Below are positions 56,318 to 64,000 of a stretch of 64,000 nucleotides of DNA, piece by piece. Made by a program: the position numbers and the translations under genes. Each line of letters opens with the position of its first letter. Positions within the stretch are counted from its first letter, which is position 1. The stretch lies in assembly GCF_000308495.1 (NCBI RefSeq), contig NZ_BAFU01000044.1, positions 124,001 to 188,000 of the forward strand, given 5' to 3'. The DNA is from Nocardia brevicatena NBRC 12119. GTDB lineage: Bacteria > Actinomycetota > Actinomycetes > Mycobacteriales > Mycobacteriaceae. The notes beneath the pieces were generated by a model, which saw only the letters and a list, made by a program, of their open reading frames with translations, was not told the origin of the DNA and made no database searches.

Positions 56318-57778
56318 ATGGCCGACACCCTCATCTCGATCCCCGTGCCCCCGCCTGACACCTCCATCCGGTCGTCCGAGGCCGATACCCCGCGGGCTCG
56401 GGGCGGTCACGCGCCGCGCCGGCCGCTCGCCGCCGTCCTCGCCGCCGTCGGCATACCGATGTTCATGGTCACCCTCGACAACCTGGTGGTCACCAATGCG
56501 CTCCCGGTGATCCGCACGGAGCTGGGCGCCTCGCTCAGCGACCTCCAATGGTTTGTGAACGCCTATACGCTCTCGTTCGCCTCGCTGCTGCTCACCGCGT
56601 CCGCGCTCGGCGACCGGATGGGCCGCAGGCGGATCTTCCTGGGCGGTATCGCACTGTTCACCCTCGCCTCCGCGGCCTGCGCGCTGGCCACCGACCCCGG
56701 GATGCTGGTCGCCGCCCGTGTGATCCAGGGCTTCGGCGCCGCCGCGGTGATGCCGCTCTCGCTGACCCTGCTGACAGACGCGGTCCCGCAGCGGTTGCGC
56801 AGCGCCGCCATCGGTATCTGGGGCGGTATCTCCGGTCTCGGAGTGGCGCTCGGTCCGCTGCTCGGCGGGGCCGTGGTCGACGGGCTGAGCTGGCAGTGGA
56901 TCTTCTGGGTGAACGTTCCGATCGGACTGCTGGTGCTGCCGCTCGTGGTGTGGGCGTTGCGGGATTCCCGGGGCTCCGGCCGGCGGCTGGATCCGCTCGG
57001 CCTGGTGTTGGCGTCCGGTGGCGTGCTGGCCGTGGTGTGGGGGATCGTGCACGGCGCCGACGACGGCTGGACCTCCCGGGGCGTCCTCGCCGCTCTCATC
57101 GGCGGCGCCGTGCTGTCGGCCACCTTGATCGGCTGGGAACTGCGGACCGCCGCACCCATGCTGCCGATGCGGCTGTTCCGGGTGCGGGCCTTCGGGGTGG
57201 CCAATGTGGTGGCCTTCGCGTTCTCCGTCGGTGTGTTCGGGTCGATCTTCCTGCTGGCCCAGTTCTTCCAGGTGGTACAGGGTTACAGTCCGTTCGAATC
57301 CGGTGTCCGCACCATGCCGTGGACCATGGCGCCCATGGTGGTCGCGCCACTGGCGGGTCTGGTGATCGACCGGATCGGTGCGCGGGCGCTGCTGGCGACC
57401 GGCCAGACCCTGCTGGCGGTGGGCCTGGCCTGGATGGCCGCGATCACCACCGCCGATATCGATTACGGATCGTTCGTCGCCCCGATGCTGATCGGCGGGA
57501 TCGGCATGGGCCTCACCTTCGCGCCACTGGCCACCGTGGTGATGGCGAGCGCCCCCGAAGCGGACCGGTCCATCGCCTCGGGCACCAACAACACCATCCG
57601 CGAGGTCGGTGTGGCCATGGGTATCGCGGTACTGACCTCGGTATTCGCCTCCTACGGGGCCTATACGGATCCGCAGAGCTATGTGGCGGGCCTGGTGCCC
57701 GCGGTAGGGGTCGGCTCGGCGATCGTCGCGATCGGCGCCCTGATCTCGCTGCTGGTACCGGGCCGACGCGCAGCCTAG
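56318..57778 (+). CDS. MFS drug exporter, DHA2 (EmrB/QacA) type, 14 membrane segments
   Basis: A proton-driven exporter of 486 aa with about 14 hydrophobic segments. Family motifs are FMVTLDNLVVTNALPVIRTEL in the first segment, LQWFVNAYTLSFASLLLTASALGDRMGRRRIF (motif A), the motif C region GGISGLGVALGPLLGGAVVD and WRWIFWVN-like WQWIFWVNVPIG. The substrate is unknown. M. tuberculosis has an MFS efflux gene (Rv1634) in this neighbourhood. Control by the divergent TetR protein is strongly suggested. Confidence 0.93.
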   Translation: MADTLISIPVPPPDTSIRSSEADTPRARGGHAPRRPLAAVLAAVGIPMFMVTLDNLVVTNALPVIRTELGASLSDLQWFVNAYTLSFASLLLTASALGDRMGRRRIFLGGIALFTLASAACALATDPGMLVAARVIQGFGAAAVMPLSLTLLTDAVPQRLRSAAIGIWGGISGLGVALGPLLGGAVVDGLSWQWIFWVNVPIGLLVLPLVVWALRDSRGSGRRLDPLGLVLASGGVLAVVWGIVHGADDGWTSRGVLAALIGGAVLSATLIGWELRTAAPMLPMRLFRVRAFGVANVVAFAFSVGVFGSIFLLAQFFQVVQGYSPFESGVRTMPWTMAPMVVAPLAGLVIDRIGARALLATGQTLLAVGLAWMAAITTADIDYGSFVAPMLIGGIGMGLTFAPLATVVMASAPEADRSIASGTNNTIREVGVAMGIAVLTSVFASYGAYTDPQSYVAGLVPAVGVGSAIVAIGALISLLVPGRRAA

Positions 57779-57785
57779 CGGCGGA

Positions 57786-57830
57786 GACCGAGCGGCGGGG
57801 TGCTCCCGGTGGGCGCGCCGCCGCTCGGTC
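57786..57830 (+). terminator. 12-bp stem after the MFS gene
   Basis: Positions 57786-57797 pair perfectly with 57819-57830, starting 7 nt after the MFS stop codon; the GT87 gene ends on the other strand 100 bp later. Confidence 0.65.
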
Positions 57831-57931
57831 CGTGCCGGGAGTCCGTCGGGCACATTCCCGGGCGCGTGCCTCGGTGGGCCGGGACACGCGCATCGGCGAT
57901 CTCGAAACCGAACCGGAAGGAGATGCGATGG

Positions 57932-59224
57932 CTACTGGTCGCGGCTGCCGACCAGGGCGTTGTCCGGTTCGGGTGCGGTACCGGGTTCCTCGGTGGTCGA
58001 GCGTCGAGCGGCGACGGCCACGAACACGACGAGCAGCAGACCGAACCAGACATATGTATTGCCGATCACCTGCTGGATCGGTGTCCAGTCGAGTTCCCGG
58101 TTGTCCTCACCGGGCAGATAACTGTGTGGGGCCGCGATGAACACCGCAATCGTGAGCGCTGCCGCGATATACCAGCGCAGCCCGTCCCGCCACGGTTGCC
58201 GGATCGCGTAGCCGATCATGGCCAGGATCGCGGGCGCCACCCACACCCAGTGATGCGACCAGGAAATCGGCGACACCAGCAGCGCGACCATCGCGTTGAC
58301 CGCGAGCGCGATCACCGGCGGCGTCCCGGCCCGCCGCATGGCCACCACCGCGAGCGCGACCAGCGCGGCGCTGAGCACCAACCACAGCGCGGTGGCCGCG
58401 GTCCCGGTGATCTCCAGCCGCGCCAGCACGGCCTGGAACGACTGGTTGGTGTGGAAGGCCGAACCGCTCAGACCGCCGGCATTGCCGAACCCGCCGAACC
58501 AGTACCGCACGGACTCGTCCGGCAACACCACGAATCCCACCAGCGTTGCCGCCGCCCCGCTCACCGCGGCGGTCACGGCCGCCCGGTAGTCGCGGCGAAC
58601 GAGGAAGAACAGCACGAACGCGGCCGGGGTCAGTTTGACCGCCGCGGCGATACCGATCAGCATGCCGCGCGGCCAGCGGGGGTTCCGGGTCAGACAGTCG
58701 GCCGCGACAAGACCCATCAGCACCAGGTTGACCTGGCCGAAGTCCAGGGTGGCGGATACCGGCTCGAGCAACAGCGCCAGCGGTGTGGCGGTCGCGCACA
58801 TCAGCAGCGCGGTCCACGTCCGGCCGGTTTCCGGCCACAGCCGCCGGGCCACCAGATACAGGGTGAGGGCCAGTGCCCCCACCGACGTCACCAGATAGGC
58901 GACCACCGAGACCGACCACGACACCATCGCGAACGCCCCGAGCGCCAATGCCGCGAACGGCGGATAGATGAACGGCAGGCTGATCCCGATCCCGGTCTTC
59001 GGCAGTTCCCCGTACAGGTTCCCGCCCGAGCGCCATTCCTCGACGCCCAACCGATAGACCTCGAGGTCGATATAGCCGCCGCTGATCTTCTCGAACGGCC
59101 CGATCGGCACCCCCAGGCACACCGCGGTGACTGCCGTCGCCAACAGCGGTAGCAGCCAGACCGCGAAGTCGCGGACCCGATACCCGGCCGGTGTCGTCGT
59201 GGTGGTGGGGGCTCTCCTCATCAC
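57932..59224 (-). CDS. GT87 (DUF2029) polyprenyl-mannose-dependent mannosyltransferase-like membrane protein
   Basis: A 430-residue GT-C glycosyltransferase with about 10-11 membrane segments. The catalytic acidic residue lies in the first outside loop (GGYIDLEVYRLGVEEWRSGG), followed by FIYPPFAALALGAFAMVSW, as in PimE-like enzymes. The conserved SPISWSHHWVWVAPAIL region is present near residue 320. Related enzymes decorate phosphatidylinositol mannosides or lipoarabinomannan; the acceptor here is unknown. ATG 59224 and 59221 are adjacent options. It is divergent from pheS. Confidence 0.88.
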   Translation of the reverse strand: MMRRAPTTTTTPAGYRVRDFAVWLLPLLATAVTAVCLGVPIGPFEKISGGYIDLEVYRLGVEEWRSGGNLYGELPKTGIGISLPFIYPPFAALALGAFAMVSWSVSVVAYLVTSVGALALTLYLVARRLWPETGRTWTALLMCATATPLALLLEPVSATLDFGQVNLVLMGLVAADCLTRNPRWPRGMLIGIAAAVKLTPAAFVLFFLVRRDYRAAVTAAVSGAAATLVGFVVLPDESVRYWFGGFGNAGGLSGSAFHTNQSFQAVLARLEITGTAATALWLVLSAALVALAVVAMRRAGTPPVIALAVNAMVALLVSPISWSHHWVWVAPAILAMIGYAIRQPWRDGLRWYIAAALTIAVFIAAPHSYLPGEDNRELDWTPIQQVIGNTYVWFGLLLVVFVAVAARRSTTEEPGTAPEPDNALVGSRDQ

Positions 59225-59284
59225 CGGGCGACTCTACCGGCTCGCCGCCGGCACGTCCCTGTCGTGCGTCCGGTGATATCCGCG

Positions 59285-59313
59285 TGAATCGCCGACGGCG
59301 CATCGAATACGAT
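59285..59313 (+). promoter_or_regulatory. Possible pheS promoter TGAATC-N17-TACGAT
   Basis: A -10-like TACGAT (59308-59313) has a weak -35 TGAATC (59285-59290) at 17 nt spacing. It predicts a leader of about 65 nt. No phenylalanine-rich leader ORF or T-box is visible. Confidence 0.35.
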
Positions 59314-59377
59314 TCGACCAGCAGCAATATGGGCAGGCGGACAAGCCGGGTCCGCGAAACCGATCCCCAGGGAGTGA

Positions 59378-60481
<1,104 letters not shown>

Positions 60482-60509
60482 CCGTTTCGACTAGAGAGCG
60501 ATACGACAA

Positions 60510-63014
60510 GTGCGAGTAGCGCAGTCCTGGCTGACCGAACTCATCCGGCGCACCACCCCCGACTGGTCGGTGACTCCGGAGGAACTCGATGCCGGTTTCG
60601 TCCGGGTCGGGCTGGAGGTCGAGGAGGTCGACACGCTGCGGCCGGTGACCGGGGATATCGAGTATCCGCTGGTGGTCGGGCGGGTCGCCGAGATCACCGA
60701 GCTCACCGAGTTCAAGAAGCCGATCCGGTTCTGCAAGGTCGATATCGGCAAACCGGAACCGCAGGAGATCGTCTGCGGAGCCACGAACTTCACCGTGGAC
60801 GACCTGGTGGTCGTGGTGTTGCCGGGCGGTGTGCTGCCCGGCGGGTTCGCCATCTCCTCGCGCAAAACCTACGGGCATATCTCGAACGGCATGATCTGCT
60901 CGGTCGCCGAACTCGGGATCGGCAAGGAGCACTCCGGCATCCTGGTGCTGGAACCCGGCACCGCCGAGCCCGGCACCGACGCCAACGAGTTGCTCGGCCT
61001 CGACGACACCGTCATCGAACTCAATATCACCCCCGATCGCGGCTACTGCTTTTCGCTGCGCGGTCTGGCCCGGGAGCTGGCCTGCGGTTTCGACCTCGAC
61101 TACGCCGATCCCGCGGTTCGCGTTCTGCCGAACGACGCGGCCGAGGCCTGGCCACTGCGGGTGGCGGAGGAATCGCAGTGCACCCGGTTCGGGATACGCC
61201 GGGTGACCGGCATCGACCCCCACGCGGTGAGCCCGTGGTGGCTGCAGCGGCGGTTGCTGCTGGCCGGGGTGCGGCCGATCTCGCCGGCGGTGGACGTCAC
61301 CAACTACGTGATGCTGGAGCTGGGCCAGCCGCTGCACGCCTTCGACGCGGCGAAACTGTCCGGCGGTCTGGTGGTGCGGCGGGCGCAGGCGGGGGAGAAG
61401 TTGCGCACCCTCGACGACACCGAACGCGTCCTCGACCCGGAGGACGTGGTGATCGCCGACGATTCCGGCGTGATCTCCCTGGCCGGGGTGATGGGCGGTG
61501 CGAGCACCGAGGTCGGCGCCGACACCACCGATGTGGTGCTGGAGGCGGCCACTTGGAACCCGCTGCTCATCTATCGCACCGCCCGGCGGCACAAACTTGT
61601 CTCCGAGGCGAGCAAACGCTACGAGCGCGTGGTCGACCCGGAACTCAACCTGGCCGCCCTGGACCGCGCCGCCGCCCTGCTGGCCGAGATCGCCGGCGGC
61701 ACCGTGGAGCCGGCGCTCACCGATTTCCGGGTGGACCTGCCCGCGCCGGCGCCGATTCGGATGGATATCGACCACGCCGACAAGGTAGCCGGTGTCGTCT
61801 ACCCGACCGGGACGTCGGCGCGTCGGCTCACCCAGATCGGCTGTCAGGTAGATGTGGGGGTGAACGAGGCCACGGGTCACGCGCAGCTGGTGGTCACCCC
61901 GCCCAGCTGGCGGCCCGACCTCGCCTGGCCCGCCGACCTGGTGGAGGAGGTGCTGCGGCTGGAGGGCCTCGAGCAGATTCCGCTGGTGCTGCCCGCCGCC
62001 CCCGCCGGCCGTGGCCTGTCCCCGGAGCAGCGGCGGCACCGCGCGGTGAGCCGGGCGCTGGCCTTCGCCGGCTGCGTGGAGGTGCCACCGCCGGTGTTCC
62101 TGCCCACCGACGTCTTCGACGTATGGGGCCTCGACGCCGGCGATCCGCGCCGCACCACCACCCGGGTGCTCAACCCCCTCGACGTGGACCGGGCCGAACT
62201 GGCCACCACTCTGCTACCCGGCATGTTGGAGGTGGCGGCCCGCAATATCTCGCGCGGCGCCCGCGATCTGTCGCTCTACGGGATCGCGCAGGTGGTGCTC
62301 CCCGGGCCCGAGACCGGGCCGGTCGACCCGCTGCCGGTGGACCGGCGTCCCACCGATGAGGAGGTGACCGCGCTGCTGGCGTCGCTGCCGGAGCAGCCGG
62401 TGCACGTCGCGGCGGTGTTCACCGGACGCCGGGAGCCGCGCGGACCGTGGGGACCGGGCCGGCAGGCCGAGGCCGCCGATGCCTTCGCGCTCGCCGATGT
62501 CGTCGGTGCGGCCGCGGGTGTGCGGATCGAACGCCGTGCCGGCAGGTATCTGCCGTGGCATCCGGGCCGCTGCGCCGAGCTGGTGGTCGACGGGTCCGTG
62601 GTCGGTCATGCCGGTGAACTGCATCCGGCCGTGCTGGAGCGATCCGGTCTGCCGCCGCGCACCTGCGCGCTGGAACTGAACCTGGACGCACTCCCGCTGC
62701 GGGATTCCCGACCGGCGCCGATGGTATCGCCGTTCCCGGCCGTCCTGCAGGATGTCTCGGTGAGCGTCGACCGCGGGATTCCCGCCGCGGCCGTGGAGTC
62801 GGCGCTGCGCTCCGGCGGCGGCGAGCTTCTCGAGGATATCGCCCTGTTCGACGTCTACGAGGGCGCTCAGGCCGGGGAGGGCCGCAAATCCCTCACCTAC
62901 GCGCTGCGCTTCCGGGCCCCCGACCGCACCCTCACCGAAGACGAGGCGAGCGCCGCCCGCGACGCCGCGGTGGCCGCCGCGGCGGAGACGGTCGGCGCGG
63001 TGCTGCGCTCTTGA
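60510..63014 (+). CDS. pheT: Phenylalanyl-tRNA synthetase beta subunit
   Basis: The 834-residue partner of PheS. Domains in order: an EMAP/OB-type tRNA-binding domain (about 40-150; [30 protein letters not shown]), B3/B4 editing and binding domain (about 205-390; [23 protein letters not shown]), B5 (about 405-480), catalytic-like core and C-terminal anticodon-binding FDX-ACB (about 735-830; [39 protein letters not shown]). GTG 60510 gives the family start [11 protein letters not shown]. It overlaps the hydrolase gene by 4 bp. Confidence 0.98.
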   Translation: MRVAQSWLTELIRRTTPDWSVTPEELDAGFVRVGLEVEEVDTLRPVTGDIEYPLVVGRVAEITELTEFKKPIRFCKVDIGKPEPQEIVCGATNFTVDDLVVVVLPGGVLPGGFAISSRKTYGHISNGMICSVAELGIGKEHSGILVLEPGTAEPGTDANELLGLDDTVIELNITPDRGYCFSLRGLARELACGFDLDYADPAVRVLPNDAAEAWPLRVAEESQCTRFGIRRVTGIDPHAVSPWWLQRRLLLAGVRPISPAVDVTNYVMLELGQPLHAFDAAKLSGGLVVRRAQAGEKLRTLDDTERVLDPEDVVIADDSGVISLAGVMGGASTEVGADTTDVVLEAATWNPLLIYRTARRHKLVSEASKRYERVVDPELNLAALDRAAALLAEIAGGTVEPALTDFRVDLPAPAPIRMDIDHADKVAGVVYPTGTSARRLTQIGCQVDVGVNEATGHAQLVVTPPSWRPDLAWPADLVEEVLRLEGLEQIPLVLPAAPAGRGLSPEQRRHRAVSRALAFAGCVEVPPPVFLPTDVFDVWGLDAGDPRRTTTRVLNPLDVDRAELATTLLPGMLEVAARNISRGARDLSLYGIAQVVLPGPETGPVDPLPVDRRPTDEEVTALLASLPEQPVHVAAVFTGRREPRGPWGPGRQAEAADAFALADVVGAAAGVRIERRAGRYLPWHPGRCAELVVDGSVVGHAGELHPAVLERSGLPPRTCALELNLDALPLRDSRPAPMVSPFPAVLQDVSVSVDRGIPAAAVESALRSGGGELLEDIALFDVYEGAQAGEGRKSLTYALRFRAPDRTLTEDEASAARDAAVAAAAETVGAVLRS

Positions 63015-63808
63015 CCACGCCTGCCGGGAGGTCCTGGCGGCCGGGCCATCCGGCCCGGCCGGTCCTGTACGCGCTCGCCTATCAGCCGACGCGCCGGATC
63101 GAGCAGACGCCGACGGTGCTCGGGCTGGACTACACCGAACTGTCCATCCCGACCACCGACGGCCAGACCCTGCACGCCTGGTGGGTGCGCGCGAAACAGC
63201 CGGTCGGCCACATCCTGTTCGCACACGGGAACGCGGGCAATATCGGCGACCGAGTTCCGGTCTACGCCCTGCTCAATGCCGCCGGGTTCGACGTCCTGGC
63301 CTTCGACTACCGCGGTTACGGCCGCAGTACCGGCCGCCCGTCCGAACCCGGGACCGCCCTGGACGCCCGCGCCGCCCGGCGGTCGCTGCTCGACCGGCCG
63401 GGCGTCGATCCGGACCGCATCGTCTACCTGGGGAAATCCCTCGGTGGCGCGGTCATGCTGGAACTGGCCCTGGCGCATCCGCCCGCCGGCCTCGTCCTTA
63501 TGTCCACTTTCACCGGTCTGCGCGCCACGGCCCGTGGGCTGTATCCGTTCCTGCCCGCGCCCGCCATCCCCGACGCCTATCCGAGCCTGCGCCGTATCCC
63601 GTCGCTGACGGTGCCGCTGCTGATCATGCACGGCGACCGGGACGAACTGATCCCGCTCCGCCATGCCGAGCGTCTCTACGCGGCCGCTCCCGAGCCGAAA
63701 CGACTCATGGTGTATCCCGGGGCCGGGCACAACGACATTATCGGTATGGCCATGACGGAGTGGGCCGCGGCGATCGCCGAGTGGGCGAAGGAGAACGAGA
63801 TCATCTGA
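63011..63808 (+). CDS. Alpha/beta hydrolase
   Basis: A 265-residue serine hydrolase. The oxyanion region [27 protein letters not shown], the nucleophile elbow YLGKSLGG (Ser about residue 142), the acid [11 protein letters not shown], and the closing His GAGHNDI are all present. It resembles the BEM46/YfhR-type family, with no clear signal peptide. The start is TTG 63011, overlapping the pheT stop by 4 bp, so translation is coupled. Substrate unknown. Confidence 0.87.
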   Translation: MTTPAGRSWRPGHPARPVLYALAYQPTRRIEQTPTVLGLDYTELSIPTTDGQTLHAWWVRAKQPVGHILFAHGNAGNIGDRVPVYALLNAAGFDVLAFDYRGYGRSTGRPSEPGTALDARAARRSLLDRPGVDPDRIVYLGKSLGGAVMLELALAHPPAGLVLMSTFTGLRATARGLYPFLPAPAIPDAYPSLRRIPSLTVPLLIMHGDRDELIPLRHAERLYAAAPEPKRLMVYPGAGHNDIIGMAMTEWAAAIAEWAKENEII

Positions 63809-63854
63809 CGCCCCACCGCTCACGGACGACGCTCTTCGGTCTCCCGGCGCTGCG

Positions 63855-63860
63855 TAGCCT
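63855..63860 (+). promoter_or_regulatory. -10 hexamer TAGCCT before the short leader ORF
   Basis: TAGCCT ends 7 nt before ATG 63868, the leaderless arrangement also seen at polA and uvrB. Confidence 0.5.
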
Positions 63861-63867
63861 GGGTGGT

Positions 63868-63948
63868 ATGAGCGGTCAGCGCCCGGAGGCGGTAGCACAG
63901 CGTGATCACGGAGGGCGCCCGCTCATACCGCGAAAGGACACAGTATGA
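63868..63948 (+). CDS. 26-aa upstream ORF, probably leaderless and coupled to the next gene
   Basis: ATG 63868 to TGA 63946-63948 encodes 26 residues (SGQRPEAVAQRDHGGRPLIP near the start). It begins 7 nt after a TAGCCT hexamer and its stop overlaps the start of the following gene (ATGA at 63945). I see no run of one amino acid that would mark an attenuator. It may help translation of the next gene by coupling. Confidence 0.4.
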   Translation: MSGQRPEAVAQRDHGGRPLIPRKDTV

Positions 63949-64000
63949 GCGAACCCAGCACAGATCCGGGCGAGTTGGCGGCCCGGCTGGCGGCATTGCC
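63945..64000 (+). CDS. Start of a gene cut by the window end
   Basis: ATG 63945 opens a frame (SEPSTDPGELAARLAAL) that runs off the window after 18 codons, with GAAAGGA upstream. Too little is present to name the product. Confidence 0.55.
   Translation, partial: MSEPSTDPGELAARLAAL

Overview
The window is about 64 kb of a high-GC actinobacterial chromosome. The backbone gene order (pdtaR, polA, rpsA, coaE fused to a GrpB domain, a DUF402 gene, uvrB, a universal-stress gene, uvrA, infC-rpmI-rplT, tsnR-like methyltransferase, pheS-pheT) follows the Mycobacterium tuberculosis Rv1626-Rv1650 neighbourhood, so the organism belongs to the Mycobacteriales. Protein style, HelD content and GC make Nocardia (or a close relative such as Rhodococcus) my best guess; this is inference, not a database match.

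Layout. 1-2761: acyl-CoA thioesterase, small hypothetical genes and a tRNA-Leu(CAA) on the minus strand. 2984-12630: pdtaR, polA, a repeat-rich intergenic region, a stand-alone LeuA regulatory domain behind a leucine-rich leader ORF, thioredoxin, a 2H phosphoesterase, an SPFH membrane protein paired with a ribbon-helix-helix gene too short for routine ORF calling, a methyltransferase and rpsA. 12922-15552: accessory patch of a cytochrome P450, a decayed GMC oxidoreductase and an SDR. 15793-20166: coaE, DUF402, uvrB.

20214-40951 is a roughly 20-kb surface-polysaccharide island lying between uvrB and the universal-stress/uvrA block. It encodes an initiating phosphoglycosyltransferase, a sugar-nucleotide unit (cytidylyltransferase-like enzyme, two C-methyltransferase-family proteins, PIG-L deacetylase, SDR epimerase, RmlC-like epimerase, class-III aminotransferase-like enzyme), five glycosyltransferases, a Wzx-like flippase, a Wzy-like membrane protein, a Wzz-like copolymerase with a degenerate kinase domain, a Tat-exported beta-helix protein and a YdcF-type protein. 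Most genes overlap by 1-4 bp and should be co-translated. Together they could build a branched-chain-sugar repeat unit on a polyprenyl carrier, flip it, polymerise it and trim it outside the cell.

41404-48138: VOC protein, AraC regulator, DoxX protein, Rv1636-like universal stress protein, HelD/HelR-type RNA polymerase ATPase and a PAS-PAS-GGDEF diguanylate cyclase. 48864-64000: uvrA, DUF1844 and DinB genes, the infC-rpmI-rplT-tsnR operon with a structured leader and an apparent AUC start on infC, a TetR-MFS efflux pair with twin operators, a GT87 mannosyltransferase-like protein, pheST, an alpha/beta hydrolase, and a leaderless short ORF overlapping a gene cut by the window end.

Regulation visible in sequence: several genes (polA, uvrB, the leader ORF at 6876, the short ORF at 63868) have a TANNNT -10 hexamer whose last base is 7 nt before the start codon, which predicts leaderless mRNAs. 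Many convergent gene ends are closed by long perfect GC stems without a U-tract.
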